Origin: Kibdelosporangium sp040675465
GTDB lineage: Bacteria > Actinomycetota > Actinomycetes > Mycobacteriales > Pseudonocardiaceae
Length of the DNA stretch: 64,000 nt
Direction: 5' to 3'
NCBI RefSeq assembly: GCF_040675465.1
Contig: NZ_JBFAPA010000019.1
Coordinates: 124,001-188,000 of the forward strand
The notes under the pieces are model-generated. The model made no database searches. It saw nothing but the letters and a program-made list of their open reading frames with translations, and was not told the origin of the DNA. Position 1 is the stretch's first letter, and each line of letters begins with the position of its first letter. Below, piece after piece: positions 46,951 to 55,099 of the stretch. Position numbers and translations under genes: made by a program.

Positions 46951-47010
46951 GGCCGGCCGCCGTCTCGCTGCCCAGGAAACCGCTGAGGACTCGCGAAAGA
47001 ACCACTGCCC

Positions 47011-49929
47011 ATGCAAACCCGTGCCCCTGCCATGGTCGGCCGCGACGGCGAGCTCGACCGGCTGGAAACGGCGCTGGCGGGCGCCCGCAACGGGTGTGGC
47101 GGTGCCGCTTTCGTGGTCGGCGAGCCGGGGATCGGCAAGACGCGGATGGCCGTCGAGGTGGCCGGGCGGGCGTTCACGACCGGGATGCTGGTGCTGCGGG
47201 GACGCGCCAGCACCATCGGTCCGACGGTGCCGTTCCGGCCACTGAGCGAGGCGCTGCTGTCGCTGTTCCGCATCGAGGAGCCGCCTGCCGAGCAGGACCT
47301 GGGCCCCTACCGGCCCGCGCTCGGCCGGTTGATCCCGGAGTGGAGCACCGGCGAGGGCGGCAGCGAGAACACCTCGATCGTCATCCTCGCCGAGGCCGTG
47401 CTGCGGCTGATCGCGGTCCTCGGCCGCGACCGCGGCTGCCTGGTGGTGCTGGAGGACCTGCACGACGCGGACCCCGAGACCCTGGCCGTCGTGGAGTACC
47501 TGGCGGACAACCTGGACGGTCAGCCCGCCCTGCTGCTCGCGACCGCCCGCAACGAGGCGAGTCCGGTGTACGACCTGGCCCAGCTCGCCGCACAGCGGTA
47601 TTCGGGCATGCTGCTCGAGCTGGAGCGGCTGGAGCGGGCCGAGGTGCGCGGGCTGGTGGCCGCCTGCCTGGAGACCGCGCCGGGCGGGGTGCCGGCCGAG
47701 GTCGTCGACCGGCTGGCCGCCGACAGCGCCGGAAACCCCTTCCTGGTCGAGGAGCTGCTGCACGGGCTGGTCAGCAACGGGCTGCTGGCCCAGGGGCCGG
47801 CCGGCTGGCAGGTGATCGGCCAGATCCGCACCGACGTTCCGGGCACGCTGGTGCGCAGCATCAGCCGCCGGACCGACCGGCTCAGCCCGCAGGGCCGGAT
47901 GCTGCTGTCGGCGGCCGCCGTGCTCGGCCACCGCTTCCCCCTTTCGGTGGTGCAGAAGGTCACCGGAATGGACGATCGCAGCCTGCTCAGCCATTTGCAC
48001 GCCGGGATGGCGGCGCAGCTGGTGACCGCGGACGAGCCCGCCCCGGACTGGTACGCCTTCCAGCATCCGCTGACCGCCGACGCGTTGCTGACGCTGCTGA
48101 CCCCGGCCGACCGGGCCGAGCTGGCGCGCAAGGCCGCCGACGCCGTGCAGGACCTGCACCCCGAGCTGTCCGGCGAGTGGTGCCAGCTCGTCGCCTCGCT
48201 GCGGATGCAGGCGGGCGACCGGGCCGGCGCCGCCCGGGTGTTCGCCGAGGCGGGCCGGCGGGCCTTGGCCGCCGGTGCGGCCGGTTCGTCGATCGCGTTG
48301 CTGGAGCGCGCGGAAAGCCTGCTGTCCGGCGATACCGACCCGCGGTTGCGCGCCGACGTGTTCGAGTCGCTGCTGTACTCGCTGGCCGAGGCCGGCCGGC
48401 TGGAGCGCGCCTTCGAGCTGATCACCACGCTGGACGAGCTGGGCGGCGCCGGGCTCGACCCGCCGCGCCGGGCCGGTCTGCACGTCCGGCTGGCCTGGGT
48501 GGCGCACGTGGCCGGGCGCCGGGAGGACGCCGACGCGCACGTGTACGCGGCGCGCGAGCTGCTCGGTGCCGACGCCGCCGACGAGCACGCCGCACCACTC
48601 GACGCGGTCGCCGCACACCTCGCGCTCAACGCCCCCAGCTCGGATCGCAAGCAGGAGGCGGAGTCGCTGGCCCGCCGGGCGGTCGCCGCGGCGGAACGGG
48701 CGCCGCTGCCCGCGGTCGCGTGCCAGGCGTGGCTGGTGATCGGCGCGGTGGCCCGCGGGCGGGACCTGGCCGAGTCGACGGCGTGCTACGAAACCGTGCG
48801 GCTGCTGGCCGAGGAGCACCGGCTGCCCATCTGGCGGATCCACGCCCTGGTCTGGCTCGGCGGCAACCGGTGGCTGGCCGACGGCGGCACCGCCGCGCTG
48901 CGCCACGCCCGTCAGGAGGCGCGCCGGGTCGGCGCGTTCACCCAGATGCACATCGTCGACGCGACCCTCGTGCTGGATACCGTGCTGCGCGGTGACTATC
49001 CGGCCGCGGCGGAGATGCACGACCGGTGCTGGGCGTCGGCGCACCGGCTGCGGATCGACGATGTCGCGCGCCATCTCCTGCTCTCCAGGGCAGCCTTGGC
49101 CGCCCATCAGGGCAAGCGGCCGCAGATGGAGCAGGCGCTGCTGGAGTTCCGCCGGATGGCCGGGGACAGATCCCAGGAGCAGCCCATGGTTCTGGGCATG
49201 GCGCGGGCGTTCTGCGCGCTGCTGGAGGAGGATCGCGACCGGGCGGCCATCGAGCTGGCCCGCGCACTCGCCAGCGAGGACACCAAACCCACCACCTACA
49301 GCCTGGTCGGCCGCCATGGTTTGGACTTGTTGCTGAAGGTTCTGCGTGGCACGGCGGGCTGGCCGCAGTACGAGCAGACGTGTGCCGCCCCGGCCGGCAC
49401 CATGCGGTGGAACCGGCAGTTCGTGTCGCTCGCCAAAGCCGTGTTGCACGGCCGCTCCGGCCAGGAGGAGGCGGCGCTGGCCGCGGTGGCCGATGCCCAG
49501 GACGCCGCTGCGCCCTACGCCATGGCGAGGCACCTCGGGCTTCGGCTCGTCGCCGAGGCGGCGCATGCCGACGGCTGGGGTGAGCCGGAGACGTGGCTGC
49601 GGCAGGCCGAGGAGTACTTCCACCACGCCGACGTGCCCGCCGTGGCCAGCGCCTGCCGCGGGCTGCTGCGCCAGGTCGGCGCTTCGGTGCAGCAGCGGCG
49701 TTCCGGCGTGGACCGGGTACCGGACCCGTTGCGCCGCTTGACGGTCACGGTCCGCGAGTTCGAGGTGTTCGAGCTGCTGGCCGACCGGCTGGGCAACAAG
49801 GCGATCGCCGGGCGGCTGCGCATTTCGCCGCGTACGGTGGAGAAGCACGTGGCGAGCCTGATCGCGAAGACCGCTCAGCCCGACCGCATGTCGTTGAGCG
49901 AGTTCGCCTCCACGGTCATGCGACAGTAG
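47011..49929 (+). CDS. LAL-family LuxR transcriptional activator
   Basis: A 972-aa large ATP-binding LuxR regulator. An AAA-type ATPase domain starts with M-V-G-R-D-G-E-L; Walker A is G-E-P-G-I-G-K-T at residues 37-44 and Walker B is C-L-V-V-L-E-D-L-H-D-A-D near 155. A long helical TPR-like region follows. The C-terminal HTH contains V-R-E-F-E-V-F-E-L-L and S-P-R-T-V-E-K-H-V-A-S-L-I. LAL proteins are common pathway-specific activators of antibiotic clusters. It follows the Cys-free peptide by 60 bp. It may activate the LanM genes, the downstream trp-like operon, or both. Confidence 0.9.
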   Translation: MQTRAPAMVGRDGELDRLETALAGARNGCGGAAFVVGEPGIGKTRMAVEVAGRAFTTGMLVLRGRASTIGPTVPFRPLSEALLSLFRIEEPPAEQDLGPYRPALGRLIPEWSTGEGGSENTSIVILAEAVLRLIAVLGRDRGCLVVLEDLHDADPETLAVVEYLADNLDGQPALLLATARNEASPVYDLAQLAAQRYSGMLLELERLERAEVRGLVAACLETAPGGVPAEVVDRLAADSAGNPFLVEELLHGLVSNGLLAQGPAGWQVIGQIRTDVPGTLVRSISRRTDRLSPQGRMLLSAAAVLGHRFPLSVVQKVTGMDDRSLLSHLHAGMAAQLVTADEPAPDWYAFQHPLTADALLTLLTPADRAELARKAADAVQDLHPELSGEWCQLVASLRMQAGDRAGAARVFAEAGRRALAAGAAGSSIALLERAESLLSGDTDPRLRADVFESLLYSLAEAGRLERAFELITTLDELGGAGLDPPRRAGLHVRLAWVAHVAGRREDADAHVYAARELLGADAADEHAAPLDAVAAHLALNAPSSDRKQEAESLARRAVAAAERAPLPAVACQAWLVIGAVARGRDLAESTACYETVRLLAEEHRLPIWRIHALVWLGGNRWLADGGTAALRHARQEARRVGAFTQMHIVDATLVLDTVLRGDYPAAAEMHDRCWASAHRLRIDDVARHLLLSRAALAAHQGKRPQMEQALLEFRRMAGDRSQEQPMVLGMARAFCALLEEDRDRAAIELARALASEDTKPTTYSLVGRHGLDLLLKVLRGTAGWPQYEQTCAAPAGTMRWNRQFVSLAKAVLHGRSGQEEAALAAVADAQDAAAPYAMARHLGLRLVAEAAHADGWGEPETWLRQAEEYFHHADVPAVASACRGLLRQVGASVQQRRSGVDRVPDPLRRLTVTVREFEVFELLADRLGNKAIAGRLRISPRTVEKHVASLIAKTAQPDRMSLSEFASTVMRQ

Positions 49930-50007
49930 ACAACCCGGTGGCGTCGCGCCCTGTGCGGCTGCCCACGGACACGATGCTGGGGGGCAGGACCGAGAGGGGA
50001 GCGCTCG

Positions 50008-50610
50008 ATGGACGGCTCGGTGCCGGTGAAAGTCGTTGCGTCGGACCAGTTTCTGGCCGCCGGGGTGACCGCGGTGCTGCGGGAGAGCCATGCGGTGGAG
50101 CTCGACGTCGCGGACCTCCCAGCGGTGCTGCTGGTCGCGGTCGACTCGGTCGACGACAACGCGGTCGACCTGTTGGCGGGGGCCAAAGACGAGAAATGGC
50201 TTGGCGTAGTGCTTCTGGCCGGTTCGGTGAACCCGGCCGGGCTGCGCAGAGCGGTCGACGCGGGCGTGTGCGGGGTGTTGCGGCGGCGCACGGCGACCGT
50301 GCCGCATCTGATCTCGACGATCCGGGCGGCATCGACCGGGGTGGCCACGATGCCGCCGGACCTCCTCGGCGAGGTGTTCCAGCTGGGGAACGGATCCCCC
50401 GCCGAGGAAGGGCCGGCAACGCTGCTGACCAGCCGGGAACAGGCCGTTCTGCGGCTGCTGGCCGACGGCCAGGACACCGCCGAGATCGCCCGGCAGCTGA
50501 CCTATTCGGTACGCACGGTGACGGAAATAGTGCACAATGTCGTGCACCGGCTACGGCTGCGCAATCGCGCACATGCCGTCGCATTCGCACTGAAAGAGGG
50601 ACTTATCTGA
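50008..50610 (+). CDS. LuxR-type regulator with atypical receiver
   Basis: A 200-aa protein with a C-terminal LuxR HTH (L-T-S-R-E-Q-A-V-L-R-L-L-A-D-G, then R-L-R-L-R-N-R-A-H-A). The N-terminal 130 residues look receiver-sized but lack a clear acidic pair and an Asp-x-x-M-P phospho-acceptor site; the equivalent stretch reads A-V-L-L-V-A-V-D-S-V-D-D. It is probably phosphorylation-independent. It lies after the LAL gene and convergent with a shorter paralogue. A role in controlling the flanking biosynthetic genes is likely. Confidence 0.75.
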   Translation: MDGSVPVKVVASDQFLAAGVTAVLRESHAVELDVADLPAVLLVAVDSVDDNAVDLLAGAKDEKWLGVVLLAGSVNPAGLRRAVDAGVCGVLRRRTATVPHLISTIRAASTGVATMPPDLLGEVFQLGNGSPAEEGPATLLTSREQAVLRLLADGQDTAEIARQLTYSVRTVTEIVHNVVHRLRLRNRAHAVAFALKEGLI

Positions 50611-50617
50611 ACGTGTT

Positions 50618-50842
50618 TCACACGAGACCTTCGCGCACCGCGTAAGCCGCCGCATGCACCCGGTTCCGTAATCGGAGCCGGCTCATCAGGTCGTAGATCG
50701 TATTCTTCACCGTGTGCTGGGAGCAGCCGATCGCCCTGGCAATTTCGGCGTTTCCATGACCGCTGGCGATCAGGACGAGTATTTTTCGTTCCCGTGCGGT
50801 CAGCCCGGTGACCGGCTGACGGGTGGAGCTGACGGCGTCCAT
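50618..50842 (-). CDS. HTH-only LuxR-type regulator, 74 aa
   Basis: The whole protein is a LuxR HTH: L-T-A-R-E-R-K-I-L-V-L-I-A-S-G-H-G-N, then S-Q-H-T-V-K-N-T and R-L-R-L-R-N-R-V-H-A. It resembles the C-terminus of the convergent 200-aa regulator (both end in A-V/L-x-E-G-L) and is probably a paralogue lacking a sensory domain. A GGGGA motif precedes ATG 50842. It is divergent from the trp-like operon, so it may bind the intergenic region at 50843-51136. Confidence 0.75.
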   Translation of the reverse strand: MDAVSSTRQPVTGLTARERKILVLIASGHGNAEIARAIGCSQHTVKNTIYDLMSRLRLRNRVHAAAYAVREGLV

Positions 50843-51136
50843 GTGAAAGTTCCCCTTCTCCCCTCCTGCAGGTTACACAGTATTCGCCGGCCGGCCGCGC
50901 ATGGTCGGGGTTTGCCCCCAAATTCGCTGCGTGTGAGGATGAGCACGCAACGCGATCGATCCGCGGCGAGAACACTCCGGGAGAAGAACACGCAGAAGAC
51001 GACGCAACCAGGTTTGTGTCAATGGCCGCCGTTCGTTCTCTTCCTTCCCGCGCGTTGACGCGACAAGCTGTTCTCCCGGAATGAGATCCGGTTCGCTTGT
51101 TCAAGGCGACTTCAAAGAAACGTTTCAGAGGCGGTT
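50843..51136. promoter_or_regulatory. promoter region of the 12-gene trp-like operon
   Basis: A 294-bp intergenic space between the divergent HTH-only regulator and the AMP ligase. A possible -35 TTGACG at about 51054 with a weak AATGAG about 19 bp later is the best sigma70-like match. AGAGGCGG precedes ATG 51137. Local GC is lower than in the genes. No obvious palindromic operator was seen. Confidence 0.35.
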
Positions 51137-52597
51137 ATGTCTGCCCGATCCCTCGTGGAAAACATCGTGACCAATGCACGGCGCCGGCCTGCCGCGCCCG
51201 CATTGGCCTGGCGCGGCGACACGGTCGGTTACGGCGAGCTGCTGCGCATGGCCGGCGACGCCAGGGCGCGGATCGCGTCCCTCGGCCTCGCCGAGGGCGC
51301 TCCGGTCGGCGTGCTGGCGCCCAAGTCGCCTGCCGCCATCGCGCTGATCCTGGCCTGCCTGCTGGAGCACCGGCCGTTCCTGCTGCCGTCGGTGGACCTC
51401 GCCGAGCGCACCCTCGAGCGGCTGTTCGAGGTGGCCGGCTGCCAGGCGGTGCTGACCGCCGATGACCCCATCGGGCAGGCGTCCGTGCTGACGTCGCCGC
51501 GCTCCCGGCCCGAGGCGATCACCTTCATGCTCACCACTTCCGGATCGACCGGACTGCCCAAAGTGGTCCCGTTGACCGAGGGAGCGGTCGACCGGTTCAC
51601 CGACTGGGCCGGCGAGGCGTTCGGGCTGGGCCCGGACAGCGCGGTGCTCAACTTCAGCCCGCTCAACTTCGACCTGTGCCTGCTCGACGTCTGGGCGACC
51701 CTCAAGCATGGTGGCTGCGTGGTCCTGGTCGATCCCGACCGCGCCACCAGCTCCGGCTACCTGCGTTCCCTGCTCGCCGAGCACGGCGTGACGGTTGTGC
51801 AGGCCGTACCCATGTTCTACCAGCTGATCGCCGGTGCGACAGACAAGGCGTTCCCGCGGGTCGAGCACGTGGTGATCACCGGGGACAGCATCGCCGAGCG
51901 GTGCCTGGCCGCCATCCCAGGGCTGTTTCCCCGGGCGCGGCTGTACAACCTGTATGGCTGCACGGAAACCAACGACAGCCTCATCCACGAACTCGACCCC
52001 GCCGCGCTGCCACAAGGATCTGTGCCGCTCGGCGAACCGCTGCCGGGCGTGGACGCGCTCGTGGTCGATGCCGGCGGCGCGGTGCTCACCGGCCCCGGCG
52101 ACGGGGAACTGTTCGTGCACACGCCATTCCAGACCACCGGCTACGCGCCGCCCACACCCAATGACCGGTTCACCGCGCACCCGGCCGGCGCCGGTGACCA
52201 CACCTACTTCCGGACCGGCGACCTGGTCCGCCGCGAGCCCGATGGAAGCCTGATGTTGCTGGGACGCAACGACTTCCACGTCAAGGTGCGCGGCGTGCGG
52301 ACCAACCTGCAGGAGGTCGAGCGGGTCCTGGCCGGACACGACGGGATCGCCGAGGTGGCGGTGGTCGCGGTACCCGACCCCATCGGCGGGCACCGGCTGC
52401 ACGCCGAGCTGCGCCGCGCCCAGGGAGAAGCCGGGGGCGCGGTGAACAGCTTGCTGCTGAAGGAGTTCTGCGCCGGCAGCCTGCCCCGCACGGCGATCCC
52501 GTCGACCATCCGCATCACCGACGAACCACTGCCGCGCACGTCGACCGGCAAACCCGACCGACAGCTGCTCATCCGCGCCAACACCCAGAAAGGCTGA
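51137..52597 (+). CDS. prolyl-type AMP ligase (stand-alone adenylation domain)
   Basis: A 486-aa ANL enzyme predicted to activate a cyclic imino acid as the AMP ester and load it on the next gene's carrier protein. The ATP loop T-T-S-G-S-T-G-L-P-K is near residue 135. N-F-S-P-L-N-F-D-L-C-L-L-D-V-W and Y-G-C-T-E-T-N-D resemble proline ligases of pyrrole pathways such as PltF and RedM. C-terminal R-T-S-T-G-K carries the catalytic Lys. Code by eye: D-L-L-Q-I-G-L-D-S. It is the first gene of the operon, one base before the PCP gene. If the upstream EctC homologue makes a cyclic amidine, that may be the real substrate instead of proline. Confidence 0.85.
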   Translation: MSARSLVENIVTNARRRPAAPALAWRGDTVGYGELLRMAGDARARIASLGLAEGAPVGVLAPKSPAAIALILACLLEHRPFLLPSVDLAERTLERLFEVAGCQAVLTADDPIGQASVLTSPRSRPEAITFMLTTSGSTGLPKVVPLTEGAVDRFTDWAGEAFGLGPDSAVLNFSPLNFDLCLLDVWATLKHGGCVVLVDPDRATSSGYLRSLLAEHGVTVVQAVPMFYQLIAGATDKAFPRVEHVVITGDSIAERCLAAIPGLFPRARLYNLYGCTETNDSLIHELDPAALPQGSVPLGEPLPGVDALVVDAGGAVLTGPGDGELFVHTPFQTTGYAPPTPNDRFTAHPAGAGDHTYFRTGDLVRREPDGSLMLLGRNDFHVKVRGVRTNLQEVERVLAGHDGIAEVAVVAVPDPIGGHRLHAELRRAQGEAGGAVNSLLLKEFCAGSLPRTAIPSTIRITDEPLPRTSTGKPDRQLLIRANTQKG

Positions 52598-52598
52598 C

Positions 52599-52859
52599 AT
52601 GGACCACATCGACACCATCAGACGGTTCGTCGTCGAGGAGTTCCTGCCCGACGTATCCCCCGAGTCGCTGGCCGCCGACTACGACCTGCTCGCCGGGGGC
52701 GTGATCGACAGCCTCGGCCTGCTCAAGGTGATCGCCTGGCTGGAGAACCGGTTCGGCCTCGCCGTGGACGACATCGAGCTGGAACCGGACGCGTTCCGGT
52801 CGATCGCGGCCATCAGCGACTTCATCGTCCGGGTAGCCACCCCCGCGCGCTCGATCTGA
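52599..52859 (+). CDS. free-standing peptidyl carrier protein
   Basis: An 86-aa carrier protein with the phosphopantetheine site G-V-I-D-S-L-G-L-L-K (Ser38) and the following V-I-A-W-L-E-N-R-F helix, closely resembling PltL/RedO-type prolyl carriers. It lies directly after the ligase gene and directly before the trpD-like gene (one base each side). It would hold the imino acid as a thioester while the acyl-CoA dehydrogenase-like enzyme oxidises it. Confidence 0.9.
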   Translation: MDHIDTIRRFVVEEFLPDVSPESLAADYDLLAGGVIDSLGLLKVIAWLENRFGLAVDDIELEPDAFRSIAAISDFIVRVATPARSI

Positions 52860-52860
52860 C

Positions 52861-53892
52861 ATGTCCGAGCTCGTAGCCGCGCTGCTGGACGGGACCGCAC
52901 CGGCCGGCGCCGAGGAGTTCCGGTCCTTCTGGGACCGGGTGCTGCGGCGCGAGGCCGGTGCGGGCGAGGCCGTCGCCGTGCTCACCGCGCTGTCCGCCCG
53001 CATGCCGCATCCCTCCACTGTGGACGCTTTCGTGGCCACGCTGGCGGAGCGGCGGCCCGGTCCGGTGCCGCGCTTTCCCGGTGCGGTCAACGTGGTCGGC
53101 ACCGGCGGCGGGCCCAAGACGGTGAACATCTCCACCGCGGCCGCGTTCGTCGCCGCCGCGATGGGGGTGCCGGTGGTCAAGACCGGTTCGCGCGGCATGT
53201 CCAGCCGGATCGGCTCGGTCGACCTGCTCGACCGGCTCGGCGTCCGGCCGGCCCGCTCGTACGACGAAGTGGGTGACCAGCTTCAGCGGCACGGCGTGAG
53301 TTTCGCCGGGCAGTTCGTCTATCCGGTGGAGCTCACCGCGCTGGCCCGTGCGGTGCTGCCGATGAGCCTGCGCACCATCGGGCGGTTCGTCAACGCGATC
53401 GGCCCGTTCCTCGCCGCGGTGCCGGTGTCGGCTCAGCTCACCGGTGTGTCCAACCGGACGCACCTGCCCCAGCTGCGCCTGCTGGCCATGCGCCGGACGG
53501 AGAGCCGGATCTGGTTGTGCAGCAACGACCTGGGCGCCGACGAGCTGCTCAGCTTCACGGCCAACACGGTCCACGACAGCGCCACCGGCGAGGACTTCAC
53601 CGTCGAGCCGGACGGTCCGGCCACCGGCCAGGAACTCGACGACCTGAGCCCCGTCGACGACGAGCACGTGGCCGAGAACTTTCTCTCGCTGCTGGACGGA
53701 AACGCACCGCGCACAGCGGTGAAGACGGTATGTCTCAATGCCGCCGCGCTCGCGCTGCTCTCCGGTCGGCAGGACGGCTGGACTTCGGCGGTGAGCGCGG
53801 CGCACGAGGCCGTGGACAGCGGTGCGGCGGCCGGGCTCGTCGAGCGGCTGCGCAACGATTCCACGGTCGCGGCCGGTGAGCGGCATGGCTGA
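52861..53892 (+). CDS. TrpD-like phosphoribosyltransferase, divergent
   Basis: A 343-aa homologue of anthranilate phosphoribosyltransferase. The PRPP loop reads G-T-G-G-G-P-K-T (residues 80-87; usual G-T-G-G-D-G), followed by N-I-S-T. K-T-G-S-R replaces the usual K-H-G-N-R, and the metal pair Asp227-Glu228 is kept. The anthranilate-binding stretch (usually H-P-A-M-R-x-V and R-T-x-F-N-x-L-G-P) is changed to Y-P-V-E-L-T-A-L-A-R-A and R-T-I-G-R-F-V-N-A-I-G-P. This pattern fits PRPP chemistry on an amine other than anthranilate. Its end overlaps the trpA-like start (ATGGCTGA). Confidence 0.85.
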   Translation: MSELVAALLDGTAPAGAEEFRSFWDRVLRREAGAGEAVAVLTALSARMPHPSTVDAFVATLAERRPGPVPRFPGAVNVVGTGGGPKTVNISTAAAFVAAAMGVPVVKTGSRGMSSRIGSVDLLDRLGVRPARSYDEVGDQLQRHGVSFAGQFVYPVELTALARAVLPMSLRTIGRFVNAIGPFLAAVPVSAQLTGVSNRTHLPQLRLLAMRRTESRIWLCSNDLGADELLSFTANTVHDSATGEDFTVEPDGPATGQELDDLSPVDDEHVAENFLSLLDGNAPRTAVKTVCLNAAALALLSGRQDGWTSAVSAAHEAVDSGAAAGLVERLRNDSTVAAGERHG

Positions 53893-54715
53893 GCGCGGGT
53901 TCTTCGGACGCCGGTCCGGCCGGCCGGGCCTGGCGTTGTTCCTCAACGCCGGTGACCCACCGCTGGAGCATCTCGCCGACGTCGTGCGCGCGCTCGACGA
54001 ACAGCGCGTGGACTGCCTGGAATTGGCCGTGCCGTTCCCGGACTCGGTCACGGATGGACCGGTCATCCGGGAGTCCGCGGACCGGGCGCTGGCGACCGGC
54101 GTGGACCTCGATGCCGTCCTCGGCTTCATCCGCGGTGTCCGCCACGAGCTTCGCCACCTGCGCATCGCGCTGCTCGTCGACTGGAGTCACTCGGTGCGGC
54201 CGCAACCGTTGCCCGATTTCCTTGCCAGGGTGGCGGATTCGGCGGCTGATGGACTGCTGGTGCACGGTCTGCCACCTCGGTTGCGGCCGTCGCTTGTGGA
54301 CGGTGCGGCGGCCCGGGGTCTGCCGCTGGTCACCACCTGCTATGCCACGTCGAGCCCGGAGGTGCGCGCCGAGGCGGCCCGGCACGGCACGGCTTACGTC
54401 TATCTCGTCGCGCGTTACGGCCGGACCGGCGTGCGCGCGTCCGGCGGGTTCGACCACCTGGCGCCCGTTCTGGGGGAGCTGAAAACCCAAGCGGCCGCAC
54501 CGGTCGCGGTCGGTTTCGGGGTCCGGGACCGGGCGGACCTGCTGGCGCTCGGCGAGATCGGCGCGGACGCCGCGGTGATCGGCAGCGCCACGGTCGAGCG
54601 GGTGGAGCAGGCCCTGGTCGAGAACCTGGACCCCGCGGAGGAACTCGCGCGGTTCGCGCGCTCGCTGCGACCGGTCACCACCGGGCAGCTGACACAACAG
54701 GGAGGAACACGATGA
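53885..54715 (+). CDS. TrpA-like aldolase subunit
   Basis: A 276-aa TIM-barrel protein related to the tryptophan synthase alpha subunit. Both catalytic acids are kept: Glu46 in C-L-E-L-A-V-P-F and Asp57 in V-T-D-G-P-V-I. A loop Y-L-V-A-R-Y-G-R-T-G corresponds to the mobile loop 6 with its Thr, and G-F-G-V-R-D matches the phosphate-binding region. It would cleave an indole-glycerol-phosphate-like intermediate to glyceraldehyde 3-phosphate and a bicyclic heteroarene. ATG 53885 is chosen because it overlaps the trpD stop; an ATG at 53822 would only add shadow residues. Unusually, the trpB-like gene is four genes away. Confidence 0.88.
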   Translation: MAERGFFGRRSGRPGLALFLNAGDPPLEHLADVVRALDEQRVDCLELAVPFPDSVTDGPVIRESADRALATGVDLDAVLGFIRGVRHELRHLRIALLVDWSHSVRPQPLPDFLARVADSAADGLLVHGLPPRLRPSLVDGAAARGLPLVTTCYATSSPEVRAEAARHGTAYVYLVARYGRTGVRASGGFDHLAPVLGELKTQAAAPVAVGFGVRDRADLLALGEIGADAAVIGSATVERVEQALVENLDPAEELARFARSLRPVTTGQLTQQGGTR

Positions 54716-55086
54716 TCGTCCGCAACCTCGAGCAGGCCAAGACCGTTGAATGGGGCAACGGGTTGAGCCGCCGGTTCCTGCTGGCCTCGGACGGCATGGG
54801 CTACACGATGACCGACACGATCGTGCGCGCAGGCACCAAGTCCCGGCTGGAGTACCGAAACCACCTCGAGGCCTGCTACTGCATCTCCGGCAGCGGCGAG
54901 GTCGTCGACGTCAACGGGGACACGCACCCGATCGTGCCCGGCACGCTCTACGCGCTGGACCGCCACGACGCCCACTTCCTCGTCGCCGCACCGGACGAGG
55001 ACATGCGCCTGGTGTGCGTGTTCTCCCCCGCGCTGCAGGGCGACGAGGTACACGACCTGGACTCCGCGGAGTTCTCGCACTACTGA
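54712..55086 (+). CDS. EctC-like cupin (ectoine synthase homologue)
   Basis: A 124-aa cupin closely resembling ectoine synthase: start MIVRNLEQAK, D-G-M-G-Y-T-M-T-D-T-I, N-H-L-E-A-C-Y-C-I-S-G and G-T-L-Y-A-L-D-R-H-D-A-H. The residues matching EctC metal ligands are present and spaced correctly: Glu53, Tyr80, His88. There is no ectA, ectB or ectD nearby, so it is not for ectoine. EctC is reported to cyclise glutamine to 5-amino-3,4-dihydro-2H-pyrrole-2-carboxylate as a side reaction. That product would be a fitting proline-like substrate for the ligase in this operon. The start overlaps the trpA-like stop. Confidence 0.88.
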   Translation: MIVRNLEQAKTVEWGNGLSRRFLLASDGMGYTMTDTIVRAGTKSRLEYRNHLEACYCISGSGEVVDVNGDTHPIVPGTLYALDRHDAHFLVAAPDEDMRLVCVFSPALQGDEVHDLDSAEFSHY

Positions 55087-55099
55087 GACGGGAACCACC

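Noticed and set aside
54712..55086. Ectoine biosynthesis gene
   Set aside because: No ectA, ectB or ectD is nearby and the gene is embedded by overlap in the trp-like operon.
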